From assembly GCA_036345935.2 (NCBI GenBank), contig JADWOT020000004.1, positions 6,544,168 through 6,608,167 of the forward strand: a DNA stretch of 64,000 nt. Direction: 5' to 3'. Of this stretch, positions 11,088 to 22,088 are shown piece after piece. The notes beneath the pieces are model-generated. The model was not told the origin of the DNA and did not search any database. It was given only the letters and a program-made list of their open reading frames with translations. Every line of letters starts with the position of its first letter. Position 1 is the stretch's first letter. Both the position numbers and the translations under genes were made by a program. The stretch is from Taenia hydatigena. Its lineage: Eukaryota; Platyhelminthes; Cestoda; Cyclophyllidea; Taeniidae.

Positions 11088-12025
11088 CAAACGCGTCTTC
11101 AGCAGGTTCAATCAACTTGTGAAAATGCAAACGCATTGGTTAACACCATATTCCTCGAGGAGAACAAATCAATTAACCCATCCTGTGCATGCAAGTACCG
11201 CAATAACATCATAGATAGACACACCAGATAACCAGCATCTATGCTCCTACCTTACCTTTCACTTTGGGAGCTCTTCCGCTTCTACTGCAATGGCGCCAAA
11301 TCGGTGGTCCTTCTCAACCATTCATCCATACTTCCATTCATCCACTGTAGACATGCCACAAACTAACGTAATCCACTCTCAACACTGTCCTGAGTCGCGA
11401 ATAGCAAGGCATTCATTTCCCAACAGTCGTTGGCCCATAAGCATTAGTAAAACGACCCATTTGAATGAGAAGAGAAGCAAAACAACGCAACACTCAGCCG
11501 AATGCACAAGCCAGTCATTCATTTACGACCTTAACCGACCTTAGTGGCGTAGATATTCGAACCATAAAAAGGCATTGGACACCAAAGACAATTAAAATTT
11601 TCCATGAGGACGACACATTAAAATTAAGTGTTGTTATTGAAACTACTTTTGCTTTGCGCTGTTGCACCTTATACTATAGTATCTATGCTTTGGTCGTCTG
11701 CTGAGATTCATTGCCATATCTCTCACTCGTGCGCAATTCGTAAACTCTTTCATTTGTGTATTTCTAGTTTAAATTTTGTGTTTGTTACAAAACTGCTCTA
11801 GTTTGTGTTAGTTGTTGCATCGTATAAAACACATATATATTAAAAGCCTAATTGTTTTACCGAACGAACTTTGACCTGATTGGTCATGTTTGTACGTGGC
11901 TCGCGTAAGAGCTGCCTGTTTCGGCCACCGTTGTTTCGGAGTATTGAGCCTTTGTTCGCCGTCAGAAGTTGGAAATCTTGTAAGCGTTTGGTGCATTTTG
12001 GTTAGTTTTGGTGGTTTTGTTGTTA
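11088..12025 (+). repeat. spacer block shared with 52635-53850
   Basis: Two stretches (about 11088-11575 and 11640-12025) recur in the same orientation at 52635-53105 and 53445-53830. They include the tcgaggagaacaaatcaatt run and a cttacctttcactttggga run. The second locus has about 280 bp of extra sequence between the two stretches, carrying a PSFAF-family exon. No convincing gene is seen in this copy. Confidence 0.85.
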
Positions 12026-12158
12026 ACAGATATTTTAAATATCAAATTTCTTCTGTTACACACGTACTTGCTGGAGTAAACGCAAAGGCCTCTTAATGTG
12101 ACTGTTGAGACGTTTACTAAGGTGCAATTTAGCTACATGACACTATAAGTGATAAATT

Positions 12159-12470
12159 ATGACCGTTTTAGCAGTGTGTGAGGCTGTGTTTTTTGTATTA
12201 ATGACGTTGGAGTTTGATTGGTGGGGTGCAATTTGGTTGAGAGGAGTTATAATCTTACCGAGTGCTTGGCAATTACTTGCTTGGTGCTTTTGTGCGATCA
12301 AGCACCCATTACGTGCATACGTTTGTACTTATATTTGTTCCTTCTTTATCACTCTATATGTTAGGCTAATCGTTTCAAAAATAGCTGCAGTCGCTGTCAA
12401 GACTTTTTGTTTTCCATTTGCATTGCCTAATCGCGTTGATTTTTCACTACACAATCCTTATTGCGAATAA
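12159..12470 (+). CDS. possible small hydrophobic ORF (103 aa)
   Basis: This ATG-to-stop ORF encodes 103 aa with two hydrophobic segments, one near the start (VLAVCEAVFFVLMTLEF) and one in the second half (ICSFFITLYVRLIV). There is no family match, no paralogue in the window and no clear splice context. It may be chance, since the surrounding DNA is T-rich and favours hydrophobic codons. Confidence 0.2.
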   Translation: MTVLAVCEAVFFVLMTLEFDWWGAIWLRGVIILPSAWQLLAWCFCAIKHPLRAYVCTYICSFFITLYVRLIVSKIAAVAVKTFCFPFALPNRVDFSLHNPYCE

Positions 12471-13301
12471 GTAGGATCGTTTTTGCTGTTTCCAAGTGCT
12501 TAGTTATTTAATCAAGAATGAGTTTTGATGAATGCGGTGGAATTTGATGAAAAGACTTATGAGGAGTTTTAACGTTGTTCATTATTTCCTTGCTAGTATT
12601 CATCTTGTTTATAAATCTTATCCTCCACTTTCCTTTTCCGTTTTCATGCTAGAATAGACGTTGAAGAAGAGGAAGAAGAAGGAGAAGGAGATGGAGATGA
12701 AGCTGTAGCAATGAGCGTGAATCTCGCCTTCGCTATGACTTCGCGCATTCCCTAGGTAAGATTGGATTGAGTTGTTGGTGCCTTTTGTGGGTGCAGTAAC
12801 AGAATCGATGCGCGTTGCTCTTATGTTGGGTGGAAAGGTGCTTTTCCTGTTTACCTGTGTGGTGAAGGATGCGCTATTGTCATCACTGTGATATGCGTGC
12901 TGTTGGAGCAGCAGCGCATAGAGATGGCGGAGGACTGGGGGCGGGACGAGGGTAATTTGTTGTGTTGATGTGATCCTTGCTGCGAAAGGTGTTGTGTAGA
13001 GGGCCTCGGTGATGGTTCAATCGTAGGTTTTTTCAGCTTTGACGGCACGAGTTGGTGTCTGAGTAAGTGAGTGGGTGAGTGAGTAAGAGGGTGAGTGAGT
13101 GAGGTAGACGCAGCAGCAGGAGTGGGGCTAGTGGGAAGCTTTGGAATCACTACGCAGACTGTACTTTGTAGCAGTCTTAAGCATTTGCTTGCTAAGTCGT
13201 TTCTCTCCTATCAGCAGTTATGTTCGTGGGTGTTAGCTTTGCAGCGCATTGGACTGTCACACGTCCATCTCTGCATTGCTTGGTTTTTTTTCCCTTTTCA
13301 G

Positions 13302-13358
13302 ATGCTACAAGCTTATTGTGGTGATGGTGAAGTAGCATTTGATGATTGTGTGGAGTGA
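13302..13358 (+). CDS. possible terminal exon, paralogous to 38962-39015
   Basis: The sequence after a pyrimidine-rich acceptor (cccttttcag) reads MLQAYCGDGEVAFDDCVE and then stops. At 38962-39015 a sequence with a similar upstream pyrimidine run reads MLGIYSSDEATYDERVK and stops at the matching place, with one 3-nt length difference. Shared stop, shared upstream tract and frame-preserving divergence suggest related last exons. The upstream exons were not identified. Confidence 0.35.
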   Translation: MLQAYCGDGEVAFDDCVE

Positions 13359-14080
13359 TGGTGGGCAGTGCGAGATGTTGGAGTGATTCGCGGCGTTGGC
13401 GTTGGCGGTGGCGGCGTCTCGGTCTGGGTTGTGCGATGTATGTGTCGGCAGGCATGGACGACAGGGACTACTACTGCTATTATGTGAGCATCTCTTTTTC
13501 TTGGGGGGGCATGGGTGGTTAAGTGGGTGGACGGGGAGAGGAGGGGTGGCGGAGAGGGAGGGGAGAGACTAGGGGAGGCGTGTCGTGCTTATGTGTGGAA
13601 GAGTGAAGTTGACGCTCTCTTACGACGGCGACGGCGACAACGACGACGACGATGACGAATGGAAGTGCTATGGGTGAGAGGTCACTGGTGGTAAGTGCAG
13701 CATATTTTGCTTTCGAAGGTAGGGGGATGTTGTTGGTGTGGGAGGGTGGCAGTTAATTTGTTGCTGACTGTATAGGTGATGAGTGGTGGCGCTGTTCTCA
13801 CTACTACTGCGACGTAGCCTTAAGAATGCGAATGGGTTGAAAAGGCACAAGTAGGTAGTTGTGGAGAGGAGGAGGAGGGGGAGGGGAGGGGAGGAAGTGG
13901 GAGGGGCAAGGCGGGGGCGGATTGGGGTTGCAATACGGCTGTGGTGCACTGCTTGGATGGATTGGAGGTGGTCGCTTGTGTCGTCATGAGGGTAGGGTGT
14001 GGCTCTGCTGGTCTGTGCTTTGCGCTAGGAGAGGGAGTGGGGAAGCATCTCCGTCTTGCAACTCTTTTTCAATGTTGCAG

Positions 14081-14393
14081 GTGCAACGGTTCGGAATGCT
14101 TGGAAGGCGAAGGAAGGATTGTGATACTGCACGGCACAGACGGTTGGTGGACGCAGCTACATCGATTGAAGCGGCGACTCAATGGTTCTATTCTCTGCCT
14201 CCTCCACAGAGCTTTGCTTCTGCCTGTGTTGGTGCGTATGCCTGGACATCACCGACGGGGACATTCATTCATTCATTCATTCATTCATTCATTCATTCAT
14301 TCATTCATTCATTCATTCATTCATTCATTCATTCAACGATGGCTATCGCAACAACAGCAGTTTCATCAGTCCTTTTTGGCTGCCCAACTGGGT
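14081..14393 (+). CDS. exon paralogous to 14907-15095, interrupted by ATTC tract
   Basis: The exon starts after acceptor aatgttgcag. It reads VQRFGMLGRRRKDC, then TQWFYSLPPPQSFASA and GAYAWTSPTGTF, which parallels VQPFYALPPPQSPASA and TYAWTSPTDDA in the downstream exon. Immediately afterwards a 73-base ATTC tract begins and stays open as repeated IHSF. Beyond it one frame gives a glutamine-rich stretch (QRWLSQQQQFHQSF) ending at a GTAAGG donor near 14394. Which frame continues depends on tract length, so this copy could be in or out of frame. Confidence 0.4.
14262..14334. repeat. (ATTC)n microsatellite, about 18 units
   Basis: This is a perfect tetranucleotide run. It lies inside the exon-like frame beginning at 14081 and directly follows the TSPTGTF-coding segment. 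The related exons at 14907 and 10054 have ordinary sequence at this point. Confidence 0.97.
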
Positions 14394-14472
14394 AAGGGGC
14401 CAATGTTGATTTTTTGCATCAGAAACGACTTGGATTTGCGGTCGAACTAACCGGTAAGAAGGTTTAGACGCA

Positions 14473-15095
14473 TTGAAAGGTGTGGATTTTATTCTTGCCA
14501 GTTGTAATCACGGAGAGAAGGATTCTGGTTCCTCGCTAATGCGAAAGCCTAACTTGGCGTTAGAAAAAGGCGGATGGGTGAGCGCTTTTGGTAGACTGTG
14601 GCCTTCACTTCAAAAGTCGTTGGATGAGGAAGTGTGGCGATTAGGTGTTGTTCGGAGCGATGGAGTCAGTTCTTCTACTCACGTGGTGGTAAATGGGGGC
14701 TGTTTTGTTAGTTTGTGAGGTTGTTTGTGCCTTGAACGACGTTGGGAGTGTGCTTAATGGGGGTGGAGTGGGGTTGCGGTATACTGCTTGGGTAGACTGG
14801 CGGTGGTCCTTGGTGTTAGTGTTGATTTGTGCTTTGCTGTTAGGAGGAGGAGGAGGAGGAGAAAGAGGAGGCATTTCCATCTGACAACTCGTTGTCAATA
14901 TTCTAGGTGCCTGAAGGACGGGGATTTGGAGAGTTATCGACGGCGCTAGTTCAACCTTTCTATGCTTTGCCTCCTCCACAGAGCCCCGCTTCTGCGACTG
15001 CAGCTGCTGCTGCTACTGCCACGTATGCGTGGACATCACCGACCGACGATGCGGTGGGATTTGCGTGGCTTAACAGCAAGTGCTATGCAGAATAA
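14473..15095 (+). CDS. two-exon orphan protein, about 134 aa
   Basis: Predicted as exon 1 at 14473-14688 (ATG start, 72 codons) and exon 2 at 14907-15095 (stop TAA). The donor gtaaat follows GTG GTG and the acceptor is attctag. Both ends are phase 0, so the join keeps the frame without a stop. Exon 1 encodes MKGVDFILASCNHGE, FGRLWPSLQKSLDEEVWRL and SSTHV. Exon 2 encodes PEGRGFGELSTALVQPFY, PPPQSPASA, an Ala/Thr-rich linker, TYAWTSPTDDAVGFAWL and NSKCYAE. Exon 2 has relatives at 14081 and, inverted, at 10054. No domain is recognised. An additional upstream exon cannot be excluded. Confidence 0.45.
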
Positions 15096-15831
15096 CATCG
15101 GCCTGAGTGTTGAACTTACTCTTAAATAACAATCTTCCTTTTCAGTACTTTACTGAATTTCAGCTGAAGATTGTTGGGACTTCTGTGAGCGGTTTTGGAA
15201 GGTTGTGGTAGACTATTTTTTGTGGTTGCACAGTCAGCGGCGTGGGAGTAAAGCTTGACGAAAAGACGACGCGAACGCCGATAGATTGGCAACCACGATG
15301 GCAGCAAACCCTTACTGAGTGAGGTGGCGGAGAATGAGGCAGTTGTTGCAGAAGAGTTCGGTCACTTGATTAATTTGAAGGGATCATGTCAGTTGAAATT
15401 TCCATCGAAAGTGATATTGGTTGGTGGGTTGTTAAGAAGTAGTCAGTGAATTAGTTGCGGAGGCAAGGAGTTGCGCCACTTGTGACCCTGTTAAGAGAAG
15501 TCAGTTGCTGTGGCATCACCTGGTTGCTCGTCCTCCTTCATCATTTGCTTGGATGCATGGAAGTCAAGTGGGCATAAACAGACCACAGTGGGCTTCTTTT
15601 CATCCCATCAACCATCGCTTCTTCCTCCTCATTCATCAAGAATGATTTAAAAGATGAGCACGTTATGTAGAGGGAGAGAGTTGCCCGGAAACGAAATGTA
15701 AGGTGGATTCTGTGGCATCACCGCCATCCTGCCGCCTACTAAGTGATCAGTGAGATAAGGCGTTCGTCTGACGAACAAAAGAGATATATTTGAAAAAACA
15801 AGAAGAAGAACAAAAATAAGAAAGGTGGCAT

Positions 15832-16119
15832 GTGGGTTGGCAAAGAAGCCAAGAAGCTGTCTGACACAAAGCACCTCAGACGACGAATATTCATGTGGAA
15901 GAAGAGGAAGTGGGAGAGAATGGGCAGGGTGGGCAGTGTGGGCGGAGAGGGAACTCGCAAGCAGTCGCATCTGATGCGAAGTTTGGTAGATTGCAACGGA
16001 TACTGCAAGTCGTGGCTGGCGGTGGCGAAATGGAAGGAGCCGACGCCTCAGCAGCAGTCGTCTACGGCACAGCCGAAGGTCCGGATGAATGCGAATGGGA
16101 GGACGTGGAGGGGTGAGAT
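15832..16119 (+). pseudogene. degenerate paralogue of the acidic-protein module (right arm)
   Basis: This is the counterpart of 8916-9185, reading VASDAKFGRLQRILQVVA and TAEGPDECEWEDVEG then a stop. An in-frame TGA precedes the conserved part, in the same place as in the left arm, so the break predates the inverted duplication. A third related copy lies at about 54425-54600 and ends early. Confidence 0.5.
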
Positions 16120-16537
16120 GTGAATACGAAAGAAGGAAGGGCGACGGTGGAAGACAAGCAGCTACTCGAGGAAGACGAAGGGGAAGGGAGAAAGAGAGGA
16201 AGGAAGGAGTGAAGGAAGGAAGGCGGGGAGGGAGGGAGGGAGGTAGAAATGAGAGAGAGAGAGAGAGGGAGAGAGAGAGAGAGAGGAGGCATCGGAACGG
16301 AGAAAGAAGTGAAGAACGAGGAGACATCAGGCATGGCGGTGAACAACGGCATCGGCGATGGCAGCAGGGACACAATTGTCGACTACGATGGTGGACATGG
16401 GCGAGACATTGTTGGCACCAGGACATCTCAACCGAACACTAAATAAAAAAGGAGAGAAGAAAAATAGGAAGGTAAGAGAGACGGACGGACGGACGGAAGT
16501 CCTTCGCTCTTGGCATGGGTAGAGGTCATCATCGTCA

Positions 16538-16549
16538 TCTACCTCCTGC

Positions 16550-16581
<32 letters not shown>

Positions 16582-16685
16582 AGCCAACCGTGACAACTAC
16601 AGTGTCCCTAACCCTAACCACAACAACGACAACAACAACGCTCTTCTCCTCCTCCTCCTCCTCCTGCTGCTGCTGCTGCTGCTCA
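16538..16685. repeat. CTG/CCT trinucleotide tracts
   Basis: Runs of ctg are longer than the matching cag runs in the left arm. A short ctaaccctaacc string lies at about 16606-16618 and is not present in the left-arm equivalent. Confidence 0.85.
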
Positions 16686-16783
16686 TAGTGCAGATGCTGC
16701 TGCATTAACAGGAAGGACAATGCTCTCACCAACTTGACTTGGTGTGAATTGGTGGTAGGCAAGAAGCACACTTTGCTCCATCA

Positions 16784-17022
16784 TCAATGCATCATGGAGT
16801 CTGTAAACCGGTGTCGGTGTCGGTGTTGGTGAGGTGGTCCCTTGTGTTGTTGGTGCCACGTGAGTCCACCAATTGAGTTGGTGAAGAGCCGACGCCACCT
16901 GCCGCTGCGCGTCTTCTTTGCTTTGCCGTGTACGTGGTGACCACTCTCGATGATGACATTGTGCGCCTTCTCCTTCTTCACCTCCTTCTCCATTCTCGCG
17001 TCCTCCTCCTTCTCCTCGCGCT
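16784..17022 (-). pseudogene. C-terminal stub of acidic protein gene (right arm)
   Basis: On the minus strand this reads KEVKKEKAHNVIIESGHH, then KAKKTRSGRWRRLFTNSIGG and ends at the same stop as the left-arm gene at 8237, with few changes and one extra HR pair. The first exon, the intron and most of exon 2 are missing because of the internal deletion ending near 17024. It is therefore a truncated remnant. Confidence 0.65.
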
Positions 17023-17250
17023 GGATTGTGTTGCAGGTTGGCGGCTAATGATGATAATTATTACTGGCACGACTGGAACGATGTGCTGCTTTGTGGTGTA
17101 GGTGAGGTGTAGGTGCGTTGAATGTGTTTGTGGAAGTGATAGCAACCACCCACAAGGATGAGACTCTACTGTCGCCTCACAATGCCAGTGAGCTAGAAAT
17201 GCGGTTGGGGTCCGGGTGGAATAAAAGTGTTACTCAAATGACTTTAGTAG

Positions 17251-17340
17251 TGGGTTTCTGTTGCTGCGTGTGACGGGAAGACGGGTGTGGGTGTTGAAGG
17301 CATTTATGCAGCACATCCAGTATGTGCATTTTGGATGGTG
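17251..17340 (+). CDS. conserved internal exon, 30 codons (right arm)
   Basis: This is the counterpart of 6812-6904. It is open across 90 nt between tttagtag and a GTAAGG donor, in phase 0 at both ends. It encodes VSVAACDGKTGV and VEGIYAAHPVCAFWMV. Most differences from the left copy are conservative or single-residue. No neighbouring exon was identified. Confidence 0.5.
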
Positions 17341-17814
17341 GTAAGGAAAGAACCAACACATATCACACCGGTGGGACAGCAGGCTTGCATTTCAGAGAAG
17401 AGAAGGAAAGAGAAAGGAGGGACAGAAGGAAGGAAGGAAGGAAGGGAGGTAGAAGCGGTAATATATGTCACACATGCGCGACGGTGGTTGGTAGTCGTAA
17501 GGTCGAGTGAGAAAATGGTGAAAATAATCCTCGTTGGACTTAAGATGGTGCATTTGAAGGAATAGCTTTTACTTTGAGTCATTGTCTTATTGGTAGGTCC
17601 GTCTTTTTGATGAGTCTATATGTCTGCCATAAAGTGTTGCACCCAGTCGCCAGAATTGTGCCAATACGTGAGGCCTCTCATTGTCAGCACTGTGGTTTCC
17701 TTCATGAAGGACATTATTATTCTTCCTGTGGGAAGTAACGTACTCCCGATAAGTGAACTAAAGTCTTTTCAAATTGATTAATTGAGCAATGGCTTTTTCA
17801 AGCAGAGTCATTGA

Positions 17815-18269
17815 ACGAAAGTATTTGCAGTGGATAGGGGGCACAATTGTACTATTGCCGCCAATGCTACTGCTGCTGCTGCTGCTGCTACTGTTCTTAG
17901 TAGTAATACGAATACTTCTTTTATTATTATTGCTGCTACTGTTGGTACTACCAAACTATTGCTGCTGCTGAAACCAGTAGAGACGCCTTCCTTTCTTCCC
18001 TCCGACTATGCAGGGTATGTTGATTGATTAGAAGTAGGATGGAGACACCACGCATCCAAGGAATACTGTCGAGGTTATCAAAAACCTGTCAAGCTATAGA
18101 GACGGTTAGTGTTGCATTGTCCTCAACTTCGACCATGTGTTCGTGTGCACTGCAATGCTTGCTGAAATTGTAAGCACTCCGATTCCCTTCTCACCTGGAC
18201 AGTTCAAATTCGAGTCGCTATCATGCAATCAGTTTTCATAAACAAAAGGAGAGACACAATAATGTCATC
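17815..18269. other. no supported gene
   Basis: This stretch contains a ctg/tta triplet-rich patch near 17868-17970 and nothing that I can call as a gene. Confidence 0.5.
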
Positions 18270-19074
18270 TTATGCTCAATATGTGGAAGTTTCAAGTTGG
18301 TTCACATAAATTACTCGGCCAAATTCATCACCCTCTTGCTTATCTTCCTTGGTCTCCATTTATCGCTCACCTCTTCTTCACCTCATTCTATCCATTCGAC
18401 GCACTATCACGTATACCTCAATGCAGTCGGTCTCCCTACAACTCACGCATCGCGTACACTCAACGAGGTCAAATGACACACACACACACACGTGTGAGGT
18501 GTGGTCACATGGTCGTCCTCCCCACCCACTCACCCACTTACCCACCCATTCACCCACTTCCACAGGGATGATCTCGCAGGCCAGCCCACGCTCACGTCTC
18601 ATGATTTAAGGCCAACAACGCCAGCATTACCAAACTCGTATAAATCTACACGTTGTGATTTTGTGTACATGGACTGCGTCTCCCTCCCAACATCTGCGTA
18701 TGTCTCAGTGCATTCAGCTATTCCTCTGCATTCTCCAACGCAGTCATTCATCCACCCACCCACCTACACGTACCTGTCACTTCGTCCCATCACAGGACCA
18801 CCATCACTGTCTTTTCACATCGCATTTCCTCTTCGCATTCCATAACCCATAACCACGTCAGCCGCTGAGACTACAGTCCCTGCTCAAACACACGCCGCCC
18901 TCTTCCACTCCCAACACTTCACCCTCCTGCTCTCCCATACATTCTGCATCGCAAACCAACCTGCACTGCCACACTCTGCCATGCAGTAGGAAAGTACACT
19001 CCATCATTACATCCTCTCTCCACTCGTCTCACAAGACTCTTTCTTTGTTCCTCCATTCAACCATCCCAATTAGC

Positions 19075-20040
19075 CTATTCGATATGTGGTGGTGGCGGTG
19101 GAGGTGGTGGTTTACGATGCATGAGCAATTCATCTCCTCTGTCTGGTGGCTCCCACGCAGATGACGACGTGGTACTGTCAGCGCTCCTCCTCAAACTCAA
19201 ATCGTAGCACGCAAACTCCAACAACTCCATTGTGTTGCAGTAGTCGGATCCGAAGCACTTGCAGCACCATAGACGCCACTTCGCACTCGTGGTGGCCAGT
19301 GGACTATTCTCAATGTCCTCCATACTGTCCACGAAAGCGGAGAGCACCTGCATGTCTTCTTCCGCATCACTCACGTCATCTGTCACGACTGCAATGACTA
19401 GTATCTGATGCGGTTTTATAATGTCAAGAAGGCTAATGACGTTGTCCATCAAATCAAAATCCCTCTCCAGTTCGTAGATAAAACAATCAAATGTTGGAGT
19501 TGATCATGGAAGCCCTCATTTAAAATGCGCGCTTCATGCATGAAGTTGCCTCTTGCCGGGTGATATTCAAAACAAGAACCACTTAGTCTAGAGTTATGGT
19601 CCATAATGAAAGGCTTCCTTCCAATAAACTGTCAGCGGCGAGAGTGCAATTAAATTCAAGCATGTGAGGAGAATCCCAAAATCCTCTCTCACCTGTGTCG
19701 AGGGCTGTGTACTTATTTGCTGGAATAGGTAGCAGACACCAATGTACTGTCGGCTTGATAAGGTGGTGACCACGTTGAGAAAGGAATGGTTGGAGTGAAT
19801 CAACCTCCTCCATGTGATAATGCACTGTCGCAACTGCACAGATTCTTGTCGAGCCACATCTATCCACTGATGTAGCGATTGAGTGCCTCACGCTAACGAC
19901 GACTTCGCAGTATCCACCTCCAATGCGGCATTGCCTTGCACACATTCGTGAAGTCGAGAACATTTAGGAAGTTGAGGTGCCAATTCGGGTGGCAGTTGGG
20001 TGATTTTGCAATGTGAAGCATCATCCTCGTCCTAAATGTC
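19075..20040 (-). pseudogene. F-box protein pseudogene, copy 1
   Basis: F-box proteins recruit substrates to SCF ubiquitin ligases. The minus-strand sequence keeps ITQLPPELAPQ at 19980-20010, followed in another frame by NFLNVLDFTNVCKAM and WRWILRSRR. Compared with 59956-60996 there is an 8-bp deletion inside the F-box, which causes the frame change. There is also a TAG just upstream, a TAG after SRR that both copies share, a deletion of about 60 bp before the conserved MEEVDS region, and a later frame break. The C-terminal part (ISLLDIIKPHQ, LSAFVDSMEDIENSP, YDLSLRRSADSTTSSS, then a proline run and HIE) is well preserved. Confidence 0.7.
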
Positions 20041-20247
20041 AACGAAAGTGCATCTTGGTTAGTGGCATGAGAAAAGTACAGGTGAGGGGTATTGAAATGA
20101 AGTGAGGATACGTGAAGATGGTGAGGAATGAATGTCGGTAAGTGGCGGGAGTAGAGATAACCGAAATGCAGCATTGTCAGGAAGGTCGGAAGCGTAGAAT
20201 GACTGCGTGACGCAGACGTCGAGTTTGATATAGCTTCCGTTAGAGGA

Positions 20248-20283
20248 GGGGAGAGGGAGGGAGGGAGGGAGGGAGGGAGGGGA
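20248..20283. repeat. GGGA tract
   Basis: The tract is a run of gagg/ggga units. The second block copy has a similar, longer tract at 61181-61225. Confidence 0.9.
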
Positions 20284-20897
20284 GAGCAAGGAGGAGGGCA
20301 GTCATTTGGCTGACCTCATTGACGTGTTCGCGCATTGGTTGTCACGTCGTCGTGGTCATCTACCCCTTTGTCAGTCACGCCACCAACACGTCTGTCACAT
20401 AATGCCTTGTCCACCGACAAATAATGCGAAGGTGGGAGGTGGTGAGACACCACACAGTCCTCGCGTCACAGTGATTGCTTGCAACGACAATGGCATCATC
20501 CACACCATTGTTCACTTGGTACTTCGCAGTAGTAGCAGTAGACACCCACCTCATCTAATGGCAAAACATTTCTGCCTTTCTCAAGCCAAAGTCACAATGC
20601 GAGTAACCATGGCACTTGTGCGGTCTGCCTTTGCTTCACTCACTCACTCACTTACTTAATCACTCCTGCTGTAAGTCCACGAGTCCTTCTCTGCGTTTGT
20701 TGCAAAATGTTGGCCACATTAGCCTAGTGAGTAGCCCTGCTGCTCGTGGAATGGAAAAGGACACACACGCACACACACACACAACACAATGTCGATTTGT
20801 GTCTTTTCTTTTTTATTCACTTCATCTCATTATGCCAAGTTCTTGCTAAAAGGCGGACCCCTTCGCGTGGGCAGGGCAGTGCGCGTTGATGTGCCAG

Positions 20898-21232
20898 TGA
20901 GGTGGTGCCTCGAGAAGTCGCACGCCTCAATGCCACAGCACCAATACTAGCAACTCTTCGTGTGGACGAGGTGAGTGGCTTTGAGGACAGGAGAAGTAAA
21001 AGAAGAAGAGAAAGAAGGCGCTGTTTTACCGACCTACACGATGCCAAACATACACCCACCCCTCACACCATCCACGAAGTAGGCGGACATTGTCTCTTCC
21101 CCCGTTTGTGTGAAAACATGGCGCCACTGTGTGGAGGACGATGTCGTAGACCTCATCTCAACTGCCCCTCCACGTGGCATTGTCGGCGCCAATTTTCTGC
21201 CCATAGATCAGTTAAGCACAATAGTACCCTAG
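20898..21232 (+). CDS. partial two-exon gene (3' end) in duplicated block
   Basis: A first exon ending at 20970 encodes EVVPREVARLNATAP and ILATLRVDE, followed by a GTGAGT donor. A second exon at 21083-21232 begins after tag and encodes ADIVSSPVCVKTWRHCVEDD, VVDLISTAPPRGIV and ANFLPIDQLSTIVP before TAG. Both borders are phase 0 and the intron is 112 nt. In the other block copy (61850-62175) the first exon and donor are kept, but the acceptor tag has become ttg and a 1-nt difference shifts the frame. The 5' part of the gene is not found. No family is recognised. Confidence 0.4.
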
Positions 21233-21240
21233 CCTGGGAT

Positions 21241-21932
21241 CGGCTCCATGCCACAATGCTGTTTCCCACAGACTTCAATCAATGTTTAATGGAGAAGATA
21301 TCAGTCACTCAAATGCCACATTAATGCAGCGAATTTCTATTGCGAATGGATGACCATGAGTTTAGTTGTTTAGTTATTGAGTTCTTAGCAGTTAAACCAA
21401 GGAGAAGGGGAAGAAGAAGAAGAACAAAGCAATATTTGCAGCGCCTACTCTGGTTTACCTTTCTCACTGATATGAGAAATGGCACTACTGACCATTCTGA
21501 CATCACTTGTTGAGACATCTGAGGCACAGATGCGCATTCACCTCACCTAACTGCGCCTAATACTGACTGAGTCGATCAGGACGGGCAAATATTGCTCTTG
21601 TGGCGGTGTTGTGTAGACACAGTCTTGCAGTGATGATTCGGAAATCAGTAATGACTCAGACGTGGCTGACCTCGTTGTGACGCGTGTTCACATAGGAAAC
21701 TAGAAGTTTATCACGAGCGTTGTGTCCTGAACATGGAGGTAGGCCTCACCTCGTGAATCGATCCCCCTGCGTTCCGCGTCAGTCTCATCGGAAAGACATT
21801 CGTGGTTTCGGTAAACTGTAAAATGGTATGGGGAGTTAGGAACGAAAATGCATAGCACAGATATACGGATATCTGCTTTGGAAACACTGGGAATAAGAAA
21901 ACATGCTTAAATTTGCGAGGGAACATGCGACT
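21241..21932. other. no supported gene
   Basis: This stretch has short ORFs only. It separates the 3 kb block from the short displaced copy of its left end. Confidence 0.45.
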
Positions 21933-22088
21933 GCTCAACATGCGGAGGATTCAAGTTGGTTCACATAAATTACTCGGCCAAATTCATCACCCTCTTTTGC
22001 TTATCTTCCTTGGCCTCCATTTATCGCTCACCTCTTCTTCACCTCATTCTATCCATTCGACGCACCATCACGCCTACCTCAATGCAGC
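21933..22088 (+). repeat. displaced fragment of the 3 kb block
   Basis: About 155 bp match 18270-18425 (ttcaagttggttcacataaa through the cgacgcaccatcac region) and end at cctcaatgcag, exactly where the inverted 2 kb block begins with cctgaaatagg. It marks a recombination junction between two duplicated families. Confidence 0.85.

Larger units (their letters stand above)
14640..17814 (-). repeat. right arm of 11.5 kb inverted duplication
   Basis: This is the reverse complement of 6327-10475, shorter by the roughly 0.9 kb equivalent of 7140-8020. The deletion junction lies near 17024, where sequence equivalent to the late part of the acidic gene jumps to sequence equivalent to about 7130. The outer boundary (agcagagtcattg at 17802-17814) mirrors 6327. 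Beyond it the two sides diverge. Confidence 0.92.
18270..21240 (+). repeat. 3 kb duplicated block, copy 1
   Basis: The block matches 59225-62190 in the same orientation along nearly its whole length. Landmarks are the catttatcgctc run near 18358 and 59246, the F-box pseudogene on the minus strand, the ggtgagacaccacacagtcc region near 20447 and 61396, and the terminal exon ending at 21232 and 62175. A short piece of its left end recurs at 21933-22088, and a 107-bp internal piece recurs at 62472-62578. Confidence 0.92.

Noticed and set aside
16600..16622. ctaaccctaacc resembling telomeric repeat
   Set aside because: Only two units are present, the left-arm equivalent differs, and it sits in a stretch of simple triplet repeats.
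6327..17814. Calling the palindrome a Helitron, Maverick or other named giant transposon
   Set aside because: No transposase, Rep/helicase, polymerase or integrase motif was found in the arms or spacer, and the terminal sequence has no diagnostic features.
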